A stretch of DNA of 64,000 bases from Phallus indusiatus (GCA_027605045.1 JAQFWX010000012.1:570930-634929); one strand, 5' to 3'. Positions 12,071 through 25,148 are shown, counted from the first letter of the stretch. The notes: generated from the sequence alone by a model not told the origin. Made by a program: numbers and translations.

Positions 12071-13712
12071 ATGTCAACTTCAATTCCAACAACGATGCGC
12101 GCGTGCCTTGTCCAAGAGGTCTGTCTGTCTTGTCATATTAAAGCGAATCTCCGATGCTTATCTGTTTATTTGCTTATCTTTGTTCTTAGGACGGTACAGT
12201 GGCAGCTCAGCAGATTCCCGTTCCCACCCTCAAACCCAATGAAATCCTTGTCAAGGTAATTTGTTCTGCTGTTTAATTTAAGAGAATTACTAGCCTAATC
12301 ATAATGCTCTCCAAGGTTTATGCTGTCGCTCAAAACCCGGCAGATTGGAAATGTCAGTGATTCGTTCACCAAAATATCCGACAAATGATGCTCATGATAT
12401 CTTTGTACTAGTACCTGTCATGCAAACTGGTATGACAGACGGCAGATCCTGTCAATCTGGGCTAATTTTTCTCAGTGCCCAAGTCCGTTATTGGTGTCGA
12501 CTTTTCGGGTGTCGTTGTCAAACTTGGGGATCGAGTCGACGCAAGTTATACCGTAAAGGTCGGCGATCGCGTCGCCGGCTTCACGCATGGATGTCTCTGG
12601 CCAGACTATGGTTCTTTCTCAGAGTACACCAAAGTCGAAGCTGATCTTGTCTGGATTCTTCCTTCCAATGTCTCCTACGAGGAAGCAACCACTATAAGTT
12701 GCGGGTAAGCTCGTCAAACAGTTTTCAACCATACCGCATTAACAGACAAAGTTCAGTCTCCTGACATCCATTCAAGTAATGCATGTTTTTCTATCAACTT
12801 TTTAATTTATTTCTTCAATTTCAGAAATTTAGGCCCTCTATCATCCTACCCGTTTTGGCTTGCCAGAGCCCCCGGCACCCGAAAGTGGGAAATGGGTCAG
12901 TGTTTTTTATTGGTACACGACCTGATATTTTTTTAACGGAGAATAAGATTTTTATATACGGAGGAAGTAGTGAGTTAGTCAGCAGAATCAAAACATTTTG
13001 AAGCTTATGTATATTCAGCTTCCGTTGGTATGTATGCCATTCAACTGGCTCATTTATCGGGCTACAAAGTTGTTACTGTCGCCTCCCCCCGGAATCATGC
13101 CTTGTTGAAAGAATTGGGAGCGGATGCCGTATTCGATGTAAGTGGAAAAAATATCATCACCAGAATTGTTATTGAACATGTGACTGTTTAGTACAAACAC
13201 CCTGGTGTTGTAAATCAAATTCGCGAAGTCACCGGCAATTCTATCAGTATCGGATTGGACTGCCATGCACTGGAAGACAGTCAACTTTTGACTGTCCGTA
13301 CCTTTGGTCCAGATGGAGGTCGCCTTATTATCCTTATTCCGAGGCCCAGCGCGAAAGCCGCTAAGGAACGCCCAGATGTCAAGATCGAGAGTAAGTTTAA
13401 TATATGCGCATGATCAGTGACTAGTGACTATATTACCTTACTCATTCATGATTAGCCACTCTTCTGTATACAGCTCTTGGTCGAGCTTTTGCCTGGCCTA
13501 ATCAGCTTTCTGGTTCTGAGTCGCCAGAAGATCGTGCACACTTCGCATATTTCCTGCCTAAAGTAACTGACTTGGTTCAGAAAGGGCTAATTCGTCCCAA
13601 TCCTATCAAAATCTGGGAAGGAGGGTTAGAAAATGTTCAACAAGGTCTTAATTACATGCGCGAGGGTAAAGTGAGCGCGCAGAAGATCGTGTATAGAGTG
13701 TCTTCAGATTAA
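12071..13712 (+). CDS. MDR oxidoreductase (zinc-free, ToxD/enoyl-reductase-like), paralog 1
   Basis: This is a medium-chain dehydrogenase/reductase with a GroES-like N-terminal half and a Rossmann half. The start gives MSTSIPTTMRACLVQE. Small exons then encode DGTVAAQQIPVPTLKPNEIL, VYAVAQNPADWK, VPKSVIGVDFSGVVVKLGD and GDRVAGFTHG. After a phase-matched intron the cofactor loop reads IFIYGGS then SVGMYAIQLAHLSGYKVVTVAS. The classical zinc ligands are absent, as in the quinone/enoyl reductase branch. The last exon encodes FAWPNQLSG through IKIWEGGLENVQQGLNYM and stops at 13712. About ten introns are needed. NADPH-dependent reduction of a double bond or carbonyl is inferred; the substrate is unknown. 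Confidence 0.85.
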
Positions 13713-14029
13713 CCTATGTTCATTAAGTGAAACGTAGAGCGCGTATAATAATATCATGTGAGACGAATAGGCGGCGAAAGATAACAACTAAAGAAGAAGG
13801 AAGAATCATATAACCGAAAACATGAACAGACGAGCGATAAAAGAAAAAGTCCCATTACATAGGGCCCGGCCCTCAGGCCTCAGGGACTAACTCGATCCAC
13901 ACACACACACACAATATCATGTGAAGTAGGATTTATTGAATAATCTGACCAAATGTGCCGGAGTTGTATGTCGCCTACTATAACATTTGCGCATATATGT
14001 ACTTACGCGGCGTTTCCAGCCTCAAAGAA
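13713..14029. other. Intergenic region with a CA microsatellite
   Basis: The 317 bp after MDR1 hold a short (CA)n run at about 13898-13913 and a GC-rich imperfect palindrome just before it (gggcccggccctcaggcc, about 13862-13879). No gene is seen. Confidence 0.5.
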
Positions 14030-16427
14030 AGCCATATGTACAAACATCGCGTCCTGTCCCTGGTTCATATATGTAATGTGATATTGTGCTTTGCTGACAT
14101 ATTGATGAAAAATGACGACACCTTCAATTGGGGACGCAGGCAACGACGATGGAATTACTCGATATAATGTTTCCACCCTTGCTCACTGTGTTGGTATCGG
14201 ACAATGAAATTACAGAAACCCGGACGCTCCGTTGGTAAAATATTTGTAAAGTCTTAGTAAAATCTTATAAATCACAGTAGCTAATTTTTATCATTTGATA
14301 TTTGTATTTTAGTATATAAAGATGTATATTTGAGCTACTAAAATACAAGTTCTAACAATCTACGCGTTGCGACACACTACTAGTAGTAGTACACATAGAT
14401 TACTCATCACCTTTACCGTCAACGAACCACAAAATGTCAACCGCAATCCCAGAAACGATGCGTGCATGTGTTGTGCAAGAAGTATGTTTACTTTCAGGCA
14501 GCTTGTAGATATTTATTTATTTCTCTCTCCGGTTTCAGAACGGTACAGTGGCTGTCCGGCAAATTCCCGTTCCCACCCTCAAACCTAATGAGATCCTCAT
14601 TAAGGTAATTCAGTTTTTGATGCTCAAATGAATCACTGGCCAATCAAGTATCTTCAAAGGTTTATGCTGCCGCTCAGAACCCAGCAGATTGGAAATGTCA
14701 GTAGTTTTGCTTATCAAAACGTTTGACGATCATATTCACGATAATTTTGCAGCGGCGGCATATCTGACAGGTTTGACTGAAAAATCCATTTCAATATAAG
14801 TTCAGCTGATTTTCCTTAGTTCCTGGATCTATCAGCGGCGTCGATTTTGCAGGTGTCGTTGTCAAGCTTGGGGATCAAGTCGACGACAGTTACACCGTCA
14901 AGATCGGTGATCGCGTCTCTGGCTTCACGCATGGAGCCCTCTGGCCAGATTATGGTTCTTACGCTGAATATACAAAAGTAGAAGCCGATCTTGTTTGGAT
15001 TGTCCCCTCCAACACCACATTTGAGGAGGCAGCTGCTATGAGCGCCAGGTAAACATTTTATCCAGTGTCTCTTTCCCAGCGCACATCAGTTAACCTGTTC
15101 GATCCAGCCTTCTGACGGCCGTTCAGGTAATACACGTCGTAATCGACTTTTCCATTTCTTCTCATCCTCTGAAAACCTAGGCTTTCTATCATCCCACTCG
15201 TCTTGGTCTGCCAGAGCCCCCCGCACCTGAAAACGGAAAATGGGTTAGTACCATCTTTTACGAGAACGACAATTACTAACAGAAAATTAAGATTTTCATA
15301 TACGGAGGAAGCAGTTAGTCTATCGAACAGAATAAACAATTTCAAGCTCATTAATACTCCTGTTTAGCTTCCGTTGGTTTGTATGCTATTCAACTGGCTC
15401 ACTTGTCAGGCTACAAAGTCGCTACTGTCGCCTCCCCAAAAAATCATGCCTTGCTGAAAGAATTAGGAGCGGATGCGGTATTTGATGTGAGTTGAAAGAA
15501 TATCACCTCCGATGTCGGCATTATGAACGTTTTATTCGCAGTACAAGCAATCTGATGTTGTGGATCAAATTCGCAATGTCACTGGCAAGTCTATCAGTAT
15601 TGGATTAGATATTCATGCAACCGAAGATAGTCAGCTATTGAGTGTTCGTACATTTGGTCCAAGCGGAGGCCACCTTATTATTCTTGGTCTCAGCGATCAA
15701 GCTGCCAAAGAACGACCAGATGTCAAGATCCAACGTGAGTTTTGAGAAACTTGTGGTATAAGTGGATATCATCTCATTTCATACTCTTTAATAGAACTTG
15801 CGGTTTATACAGCTCTTGGACGAGCTTTTGCCTGGCCCCAAGGGTTCTCTGCACCAGCATCACCTGAAGACCGCGCTCACTTGGCCCATTTCCTTCCCAA
15901 GCTTACCCGCCTTGTTGAAGCTGGTTCTATTCGTCCCAATCCTATCAAAATATGGGAAGGCGGGCTAGAGAATGTGCAACAAGGTTTCGATTATATGCGG
16001 GAAGGTAAAGTGAGCGCGGAGAAGATTGTGTACAAGGTGTCATCAGAATAAATATACGGAACTGTAACGGTTTAGATTATATTATATATATTATATAGGA
16101 GAAACTCAAATTTGTACAAGGTCACTTCAGATTGGAATGAGCGCATAAATTGTAAGTATGATGTGAAAGGTAGATGGCATAGTGTGCTATGTAACGTAAA
16201 AATGGGGGCTCTGCAAATTTGAAACTAATGTGTCAAATATGTATAATGCAGATGGCAACATCGGACTCCAGAATCATCTTTCATCTCCTACCTATATATT
16301 ATACTGTATTCACAGCACCATTAGGTTCGATCATAGGTGGCTTTAGGAAGACAAATTTGAAATATAGTACAACGAGCTAGACTCAGGGGCTGATGACCAT
16401 CACTCGCACTAGTGAAATCTGTCAGTG
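14030..16427. repeat. Segmental duplication, copy 1 (promoter + MDR2 + 3' flank)
   Basis: This ~2.4 kb block reappears at 21979-24387. The match starts at AGAAAGCCATATGTACAAAC upstream of the gene, runs through the promoter, all exons and introns of MDR2, and ends at GTGAAATCTGTCAGTG downstream. Introns and non-coding flanks are nearly as alike as exons, so the duplication is fairly recent. Confidence 0.88.
14434..16051 (+). CDS. MDR oxidoreductase, paralog 2
   Basis: This copy has the same architecture and intron positions as MDR1 and is much closer to MDR3. It starts MSTAIPETMRACVVQE. Blocks include GTVAVRQIPVPTLKPNEIL, VYAAAQNPADWK, ISGVDFAGVVVKLGDQ, GDRVSGFTHGALWPDYGSY, LGLPEPPAPENGKW, IFIYGGS and SVGLYAIQLAHLSGYK. 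The C-terminal exon has TALGRAFAWPQGFSAPASPE and IKIWEGGLENVQQGF, and the gene stops at 16051. No zinc-binding cysteines are seen. No break is visible. The substrate is unknown. Confidence 0.86.
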
Positions 16428-17775
16428 CTTTATTGACGTTTCCCTAGGAAGCTCTTGGACCTTCTACAGACTAACCAGTGTTAAATCTCAATAAATGGTT
16501 AGGCCGACTTCAGTTCTTGGCGTCTTCGCGGTTTCTGTTCATTCTATTTGAAAGACATCAACTTCCGTTCAATTATGCCTCTTGTAACAACCGCGGACTC
16601 ACTAGCCATACCTTAGAACCATATTTTCGTGTAATGCCTTCTCTTTGTCATCATGCTTGGTGACAATTGCCTCTGTGCCTCTGCCTTGGAAAACCACAAC
16701 GAGTTCATTGTGCTTTGCTTATCTGCTTTTTGTAACCTCATTGCACATTACATAATGGCAGAAAACAGAAAGATCTACAGCAACACCCCGTCTTACTTTT
16801 TTAAGGAATTACAGCTTGCACATATTTTGAGACAATTGCTAAGTCTGGGTTTCAAAAAATGCCGACACGGTCTGTCCTCCCAAGCGTCGTTCTTGTTTGA
16901 CTGTTATATTTGCCGTCGAACGGCGCCGCGGCAAAACATCGTGAGCACTGAGTTCAATTGGCGAGAGAAGTTCCAGGGATGATTCTCCGAGGCTAAGATT
17001 GGTCTGTAGCATTTCTTTGACAATTAAACTGGGATTGTTTCGAATAATACAGTCTCATGGATCGCATAGTATACGGATAGACGCTTTTTTTGCTGCAGAA
17101 GAGCGGTACCTTTGGTGAAACAATGATAGTGTGACAATGTGATCATACAATTACATCATAGGGTTACCGGTTACCGGTTACCGTCCACCTTTGAAGGCGG
17201 CCAAAGCCACAAAAGTCTCTTTCGACTAAAGTCCAGCATTACTCCCAAGTAACCCTTGAGTAACGGCCGATTTATCTTCATAGAGGTCTCGCTGATTTAC
17301 ATTTGCCTTTTTGTCTGGAGTCTTTCCTTAGCTGCGACTCAAATTCCAGTATTCCCATTTTCCAACCTTCGCAATAAATAACCATCCCTATTCCCCAATA
17401 AACGTGCTCTTTTCATCTCCCATTCCTGTAGAATACGGGAAGAAGCCTCAAAGCCTCAACCTTACCCGTTCGAGACCGTGAGAGATCGAAGGAATCACTG
17501 ACAATGCCTAGTGTGATAGTGTCACAGACGCAGCCAGCCTGGTTATCCCAGTCCTCGCGGTACAGCGAAGGCGGCCAGACAGAAACCTTTCCCTCGTCGA
17601 CATCTCTCTCGTTTCAAATTGCTCCTTTCTGGCCTTACTGAAGTTACGACAGCACATCGGGCTTATTCGAGCGTTCGGCGAGTCCCGCCACAAGGTTGAC
17701 GCTCCAGTTCTTCACGTATGATATCTTATCTTGTCTTCATGCTATGACTCAAGTATGTAATGTGAAGAACGCGCA
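16428..17775. other. Intergenic region upstream of the RdRP gene
   Basis: About 1.3 kb. An open frame at 16653-16982 (109 codons, Cys- and Leu-rich) matches nothing recognised and is probably chance. The right part should hold the RdRP promoter and 5' leader, with a CCAAT box near 17394. Confidence 0.45.
17162..17182 (+). promoter_or_regulatory. Three head-to-tail GGTTACC heptamers
   Basis: Three perfect GGTTACC units lie in direct tandem about 600 bp before the RdRP start codon. A related GTAACCCTTGAGTAAC stretch follows near 17248-17263. A cluster of binding sites is possible, but no factor can be named. Confidence 0.3.
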
Positions 17776-20700
17776 ATGTCTGTTTTTTTCCGGAATGTTC
17801 CGTATTCTATGAACGAGATTGTCCTGGCACAAGAGCTCAGGCCTGTGTTGCACGGTCCGCCATTCAGCGACGTCCACGACTCCAAACGTCATACGACGCC
17901 CATGAATTTTCATGTTCGTCTCATCCCAGATAAACTCAGGAGACACGCGCATACCGGAAAAGGGATCCTTACATTTCCCAGTAAAGAATTGGCGGACCTC
18001 GCCATTGGATATTTCACTCACAACCCCTTTCGAGCTCACAATAAGGTGATATATTTCGAAGAGCTCAAGGAACCGCCGCGACAAAATCTCCTGGCCGATT
18101 TACAAGTAACACCTTACCGCGATCCTCAGGAAGTTCTTCAACTTAGGGATAGGCTGATAGACACTCGTACCGAACAGGGCCCCGAAGCGTGGAACGTTCA
18201 GTTCATGTATGAATGTCGGGATCGGGTTCTCTCTTCGGAGTGGGAATGGTGTCCAGATCCCAACCCCCCGCGCCATCAAATCCAATTGCGACTAGAGGAA
18301 ACAACAAGAGAGTTAGTGATTGAGAAATTTGAGAGCCAGGATGAAAGTACCATGATACGGATAAGGTATCTCTCCATTGATTGTATCGATTTGGACACCA
18401 AAAGTCGCTCTTTCGTTCTATTTCTTATATGTCCACCATCTTATGAACAAGCCATCAACTCGGCGTCATCAGGCTCCAAAAAGGTTCCAAGAAACAAGCT
18501 CACTGCGCTTGACCCCAGTCATATGGAAGTTGCACCTTTTACATGGTGCTGCATTCGGGTAGTCTGCGATTCGTCCGAATCTATACACACTTTCAGGTCG
18601 ATGGTGGAGAAAGTCAAGATCCCCGTTGCGGAGCGAGATCATCAAGTAGAGCGGAGGGCACGCTATTCGAAGGCGCGTCGTCAACGTTTGGAAAACTGGC
18701 TCGCGACAATTGATTGGGAGCTTGCGTTCCATTACGAGAAGATGTACCGAGATCTCCTTCTTGATCCCAAGGAAATCTGGAGTCTCAAGCGTTCGACAGA
18801 GGTCGTAATTGCTTCCCGATTGGGTGTACAAGGAACAAAAAGCGTTCTGCGAAGATTCCACCTGAAGCTCGGTGATAGCTCTACCTGGGCGGCCAGCCAA
18901 GACACCAGTATCTTCCCGATTTTACAAATTTCTGTGGACGAGGTAGCAAAATCGGGCATTGACTTGGCTAGCCCGACTGGAGCCAGCCACTTTATGTGTT
19001 ATCATGTATGCTTTACACCAAGTCGTATGATTCTGGAGGGACCTTTCTTGGATGTTTCCAACCGTATTTTGCGGGCTTATCCGGAACACCAAAATCATTT
19101 CATTCGTGTCTCTTTTATCGATGAAGAAGGCATGACGTTTCATTTTGATCAACGTGAGGTTGATGGATCTGGCTTTGTTCACAAGTGGGTTGGTAGTATT
19201 CTCAAGGATGGGTTCGTCTTATGCGGTCGTCCGTAAGTCGTTCTGTCCAAAACCTCCCGCCCTAACGTTTTCATTTACAAATGCGTTTTCTAGATATGAA
19301 TTTCTTAGCTACTCCCAATCAGCTTTGAAAGAATACACTGTCTGGTTTGTTTCTCCATTTAAACGCGGCAACGTGCTTGTTAACTCGGAATATATTCGTT
19401 CGGGTATCGGAACTAATTGGCCTCGAGAGCTACTACGCTGTCCTGCTCGGTACGCGGCTCGATTGTCCCAGGCCTTCACGGCTACCGACAGGGGCTTGAT
19501 CGTTGAGGAGGACCAAATTGAACATATTCCGGACATCGAACGCAATGGATATTGCTTCACGGACGGAACTGGTTTGGTCTCTGTTGAAATGGCGAAGGCA
19601 ATTTATGCTGGAATCAAAGGGCGACAATTAACGGAGATTTTACGAACACCTAGTGTATTTCAGCTCCGTCTTCAGGGAGCGAAGGGTATTATTACTATCG
19701 ATCCAAGACTGGACGGTTTAGTCCTGCAGCTTCGTCCTTCCATGGTTAAATTCAATTCACAGCACTGCGAAGTCGAAATAGCACGATCATTTGAAAGACC
19801 TGTCCGGTTCTTCCTCAATAAGCCTCTTACGATGATCTTGGCCGGATTGGGCGTTCCACATGCTGTGTTTCTCAAATTGCAAAGGATTGCTGTGAGAGAA
19901 GCTGAAGAGTCCACCAAGGGTTTCAAGAAAGCCGCCGGCCTTTTCGAAACGCACGGTCTCGGTACGCCATTTGCACTTGCGGCCATTTTCTACAATTTGC
20001 GCAGGATTGGCGTGCCTTTTGAAAAAGGACCAGAAAATTTTATCGATCGGTTTATGGATCGATGCCTTCAATACGCTATTCATCATGTTCTTCGGGAGAT
20101 GAAGATCAAAGGTCGGATTCCCGTTCCTGGATGCTGGAAGTTGGTTGGAACCGTCGACGCTTATAATGAACTTGCTCCGAATGAGATTTTCGGTTTGTGA
20201 TTTTATTGCGCCTGAAATGACGGTTTTTAGTAAATTTTCATTTATTAAAGTTCAATTGATTCGTGGACCAAAGTCTAGACCTGTATTTTTGCAAGGACCC
20301 ATCTTGATGGCCAAGTCTCCGACAATCCATCCTGGCGATGTTCAACTAGTTTATGCAATTGGTGCACCCCCCTCGAATTCTTATCTGAGACATTTGAGCA
20401 ATTGCGTCGTATTTTCTCAGAAAGGTTATTATATGCATATTCCTTTCAGGCGCAAGCATTTATTTATCACTTTAGGTGCACGACCCCTCCCTAACAAACT
20501 CAGCGGATCCGATTTGGACGGGGATGAATATGATTTAATTGTTCTCCAAGACCTTCATCCGCCAAAAACTGAGGCACCTGGTTCTTATCCTGCAGCCCCA
20601 AAGAAACTATTAGATCGCAGCGCCACGATTCATGACATTGCGGATTTCGTTGTTGATTTCATTAATAATGACAAGTGCGTTTGACTCGTCAGTTACTTTG

Positions 20701-21571
20701 GATTCAAACTGACGTCATTTGTAGGTTGGGAGTTGTAGCAACCAACTTTTTGCTCATTGCGGACAGAGACAGTATTTTCCACCCGCACTGTGCTAAATTA
20801 GCTGAACTGCATAGTTGGGCCGTCGATTTTCCCAAAAACGGGGAGCCTGTTCCTCATAAAGAAATCCCCTATCCGGAAACGCGCGTAAAACCGGACTGGT
20901 ACGCTCCAGAACTTGATACAAAAGGTCATACGGATTATTACGAATCGAAAAGTATATTGGGTGTCTTGTTCCGCGATATTGAACTGCCCCACATTTATAC
21001 TCATGTCAATGGGAGAACTGTGCCGGATGGCGAAAACGATGACGCCGTTGTTAACATTACAAATACCCTCGACAATCTCCAACTATCGGGAATGTCTTTA
21101 AATGATGCCGTTTCGAAGTACCTGCAAGCACAGGTAGAGCGTTTCGTCGATCTGAAACACTCACACAAAACTGCAACATCCATGTTGGATTTGTTCTCCC
21201 ATTTTTCGGCTGAATTACAACAAATTGCATATTTATATTCACTTTCTGTTCGGTCCGTCAGGCCATTATCAGAGGAAGAGATTTTGGTCGGAACGATTAT
21301 TGGAAAGGCAAGAATTCACCGAGTGCGACAAAACAAGATTTCAAAGATGAGGGAAACGACGGGTATCTTGGTTAGAAGAATGCTGGAGGAGATCGAGGGC
21401 GGCGTTGAATCTCCTATCAAAGATTATGCCAGCCGTGCTTGGATGGCTTGGAAAATATCAATTTTGAAACGGGACATGTTCGGCGCAAAGTGTTTTGGTT
21501 TTGTGTCTTTGCGTGCTTTGTTCGACGTTTTGAATTTCTTGGATACGGGGACCGACGTCGGCGACTATTGA
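17776..21571 (+). CDS. Cellular RNA-dependent RNA polymerase (QDE-1/RDR family)
   Basis: This enzyme makes double-stranded RNA from single-stranded templates in RNA silencing. Five exons (17776-19232, 19294-20192, 20251-20424, 20476-20674, 20725-21571) join in phase into 1,191 residues, the normal length for the family. The catalytic loop is SGSDLDGDEYD, which keeps all three Asp of the DxDGD motif. Flanking blocks are YCFTDGTGLVS, VFQLRLQGAKG, RPSMVKFNS, GRIPVPGCWKLVGTVD and KSPTIHPGDVQLVYA. The N-terminal ~350 residues are less conserved. No stop or frameshift is found. It sits between the two copies of the MDR duplication. Confidence 0.94.
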
Positions 21572-21978
21572 TTCGGACGATCTATGTGTTCCGTACTGGA
21601 ATTTTCTCAAGGCCTCAGTCAATTTCTTCTCGATTTGAAAAAAAAAAGTTTAACGTGATGTCTTTTAAATGTACTTGTGCCAGGAGTTTATAATGAAACT
21701 ATCTACCTGCTTTACCTCAGGTTCATACTTTCATTGTAACACTTCTGACCCATTTCTCTGTATTTGTTACCTGCCCTAAACATTCTGGTTGATCGCTTAA
21801 CACGCTTGATCGTCAAAGATTATTGATGGTGACGTCATGATTCACTATTCTTTCCTCATACTTACGAAGTCAAACACTCCGGAGATATTTGGGATTTCTT
21901 ATCATTCAAATGATGATATTTTCTTTCAGAAAATGGACAGCTGTTGATTATCAAATGTTCCATTATTGTTAGGCGTGC

Positions 21979-24387
21979 CTAGAAAGCCATATGTACAAAC
22001 ATCGCGTCCTGTCCCTGGTTTATATAAGTATGTAATGTGATATTTGTGCTTTGCTGACCATATTAATTAAAAATAGCGACGCCTTCAATTGGGGACAGTT
22101 GAGCAACAACGATGGAATTACTCGATATGGGGATGTTTCCACGTACAACCCTCACTGTGTTGGTATCGGACAATGAACCGGACGCTCTATTAATAATATA
22201 TTTGTAAAGTCTTAGTAAAATTTTATAAATCCCGGTAGTTAGTTTTCATCATTTTGATTTATATTTTAGTATAAAAAGATGTATACTCGAGCTACTAAAA
22301 TACAAGTTCTAACAATCTACGCGTTGCGACACACTGCAGATAGATTACCCGCAGCACCGTCCATCATCCGATAGCATTACTCATCACCGGCATCACCTTC
22401 ATCGTTAACGTACCGCAAAATGTCAACCGCAATACCAGAAACGATGCGCGCATGTGTTGTACAAGAGGTATATTTGCTCTTAGGCAGCTTCTACATATTC
22501 ATTCGCTTATCTCTGTTTTCAGAACGGTACAGTGGCTGTCCAGCAAATTCCCGTTCCCACCCTCAAACCTAATGAGATCCTCGTTAAGGTAATTCAGTTT
22601 TCGACGCTCAAGTGAATCATTGGCCAATCAAGTATCTTTAAAGGTTTATGCTGTGGCTCAGAACCCAACAGATTGGAAATGTCAGTATTAGTTTTGCTTA
22701 TCAAAAAGTTCGACGATCATATTCACAATAATTTTGCAGCGGCGACTTATATGACAGGTCTGACTGAAAAATCCATTTCAATATAGGCAAAACTGATTCT
22801 CCTTAGTTCCTGGATCTATCACCGGCGTCGATTTCGCAGGTGTCGTTGTCAAGCTTGGGGATCAAGTCGACGACAGTTACACCGTAAAGATCGGTGATCG
22901 CGTCTCTGGTTTCACGCATGGAGGCCTCTGGCCTGACTATGGTTCTTACGCTGAATATACCAAAGTAGAAGCCGATCTTGTTTGGATTGTTCCCTCAAAT
23001 ACTACATTTGAGGAGGCAGCTGCTATGAATGTCGGGTAAATATTTTATCCGGTGTCTCTTTCCTGGCGCACATCAATTAACCTGATCAATCCAGTCTTCT
23101 GACAGCCGTTCAGGTAATACATGTCATGGTCGAATTTTCCATTTCTTCTCATCCCCTGGAAATGTAGGCTTTCTATCATTCCACTCGTCTTGGTCTGCCA
23201 GAGCCCCCCGCACCTGAAAACGGAAAATGGGTTAGTGCCATCTTTTACGAGAACTACAATTACTAACAGACAACCAAGATTTTCATATACGGAGGAAGCA
23301 GTTAGTCTATCGAACAGAATAAACAATTTCAAGCTCATTAATACTCCTGTTTAGCTTCCGTTGGTTTGTATGCTATTCAACTGGCTCACCTGTCAGGCTA
23401 CAAAGTCGCTACTGTCGCCTCCCCAAAAAATCATGCCTTGCTGAAAGAATTAGGAGCGGATGCGGTATTTGATGTGAGTTGAAAGAATATCACCTCCGAT
23501 GTCGGCTTTATGAACGTTTTATTCGCAGTACAAGCAATCTGATGTTGTGGATCAAATTCGCAATGTCACTGGCAACTCTATTAGTATTGGATTGGATACT
23601 CATGCAACTGAAGATAGTCAGCTTTTGACTGTTCGTACATTTGGTCCAAGCGGAGGTCACCTTATTGTCATTCTTGGTCCCAGCGATAAAGCTGCCAAAG
23701 AACGACCAGATGTCAAGATCCAACGTGAGTTTTGAGTGCTTGTGTTACATGTGGATATCATCTTATTTCATGCTCTTTGCTTAGCAACTATACTATATAC
23801 AGCTCTTGGTCGAGCTTTTGCCTGGCCAAAAGGGCTCTCTGCACCTGCATCACCCGAAGACCGTGCTCAATTGGCGCATTTCCTTCCCAAGCTTACCCGC
23901 CTTGTTGAAGCTGGTTCTATTCGTCCTAATCCTACCAAAATATGGGAAGGCGGGCTAGAAAATGTGCAACAAGGTTTCGATTATATGCGGGAAGGTAAAG
24001 TGAGCGCGGAGAAGATTGTGTACAAGGTGTCAGAATAAATATTGATATGGAAATGTAACAGTTTAGGATATTATATAGAACAAACTCAAACTTGTGCAAT
24101 GTCGCTTCAGATTGGAATGAACGCATGAATTACAAGTACGATCTAAAACGTATTAGTTGTCTGAATGGGGCTCTGCAAATTTGAAACAAATGTGTCAAAT
24201 ATGTATATATGCAAATGGCAACATCGGACTCCAGGATCATCTTTCGCCTCCCACCTATGTATATATTATGCTGTATTCACAGAATAATTAGGTTCGATCA
24301 TAGGTGGCTTTAGAAAGGCAAATGTAGTACAACGAGCTAGACCAGGGGCTGAGGGCTGTCCACTCGCATTAGTGAAATCTGTCAGTG
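21979..24387. repeat. Segmental duplication, copy 2 (promoter + MDR3 + 3' flank)
   Basis: Partner of 14030-16427 in direct orientation. The upstream block is alike in both copies (GTCTTAGTAAA, ATACAAGTTCTAACAATCTACG), as are the introns and the region after the stop (CAGATTGGAATGA, GGTTCGATCATAGGTGGC). Confidence 0.88.
22420..24038 (+). CDS. MDR oxidoreductase, paralog 3
   Basis: This is the near twin of MDR2, with the same exon-intron plan. It starts MSTAIPETMRACVVQE at 22420. Blocks include GTVAVQQIPVPTLKPNEIL, VYAVAQNPTDWK, ITGVDFAGVVVKLGDQ, HGGLWPDYGSYAEYTKV, IFIYGGS, KVATVASPKNHALLKELGA and QIRNVTGNSISIGLDTHATE. It ends KIVYKVSE with the stop at 24036-24038. It lacks zinc ligands. MDR2 and MDR3 differ mainly by scattered substitutions. 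The substrate is unknown. Confidence 0.86.
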
Positions 24388-24542
24388 TCACCGACGACGT
24401 TGGCATCTCCAGCACCAAGCAAGCCAGGATCATGTCAAGCCCAAATACCCGGGCCGTTTGTTGATTCCTCATATTATAGTATCTAAACATTATAAATATT
24501 CCTTTCTTGTTTTCATTGTTTAGCACCTACTAAGTACTACCA

Positions 24543-25148
24543 ATAGCTGCTGCAGCTGGTGTCAGCGTCAGTTTCAAAGTCAGTGGCCACGCCGTTCACG
24601 TTCCTACGCAGGATATCGCTCGATTAATGTATTATCTTGAATGAGTTACAAAGGGGATCGGTCTTGACGTCTTGCCATCCGATATCATTGACTACCGGAA
24701 TTATCAACGATTGACCACCGCCCGCCGTAGCCTTGTTTTCAAGTATGCGTACGAGCTTTCCCCCAACAACTTCATTGATAAAGTCATTTTCCTCGATAAT
24801 TCCCATAAGGTTATTCCTCAAGGTTGGAATAACCAATTTTTCACCATATCGGCCGCGGTGAGCCTGGTGTCCATCCAGCCAGATTTCCTCCTTGCCGGAA
24901 AGACTCAAAGCGCAACTCAAGTGATGTTCTATAACACAACGTGGCTTCAAAATTATTACTGTAATCCATATAAACAATCAGATTTCTATTGCACGAGCTA
25001 TCGGCTTTCTTCATTGTTTCCATTGCGATGGGCTCAGTCGCCGTTGTTCATGCACCAACGGCTGTCCTCAAGGTGAAAATGCCCTATGCCGAAATATCGA
25101 TTCCACAGCTAGCATTGACCGTCTAGCCGAATTACTTGAAGTTCTCAG
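24543..25148 (+). pseudogene. Broken copy of the ZZ-finger family (N-terminal domain only)
   Basis: The reading frame matches the first ~220 residues of the three intact ZZ genes (YRNYQRLTTARRSLVFKYAY, SAAVSLVS, LLAGKTQSATQVMFYNTTWLQ). Three lesions are visible. The position of the start codon reads ATA (24543) where the intact genes have ATG. A Cys codon has become TGA at 24642-24644. A frameshift near 24975 interrupts the block before HCFHCDG. The copy stops at about 25148, where an inverted fragment of the MDR promoter begins, so both ZZ fingers and the C-terminal half are missing. Confidence 0.88.

Noticed and set aside
13898..13913. CA repeat as a functional element
   Set aside because: Short simple repeat, common by slippage.
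16653..16982. 109-codon open frame between MDR2 and RdRP
   Set aside because: No recognisable motif, no homolog in the window and no supporting splice partner. Likely chance.
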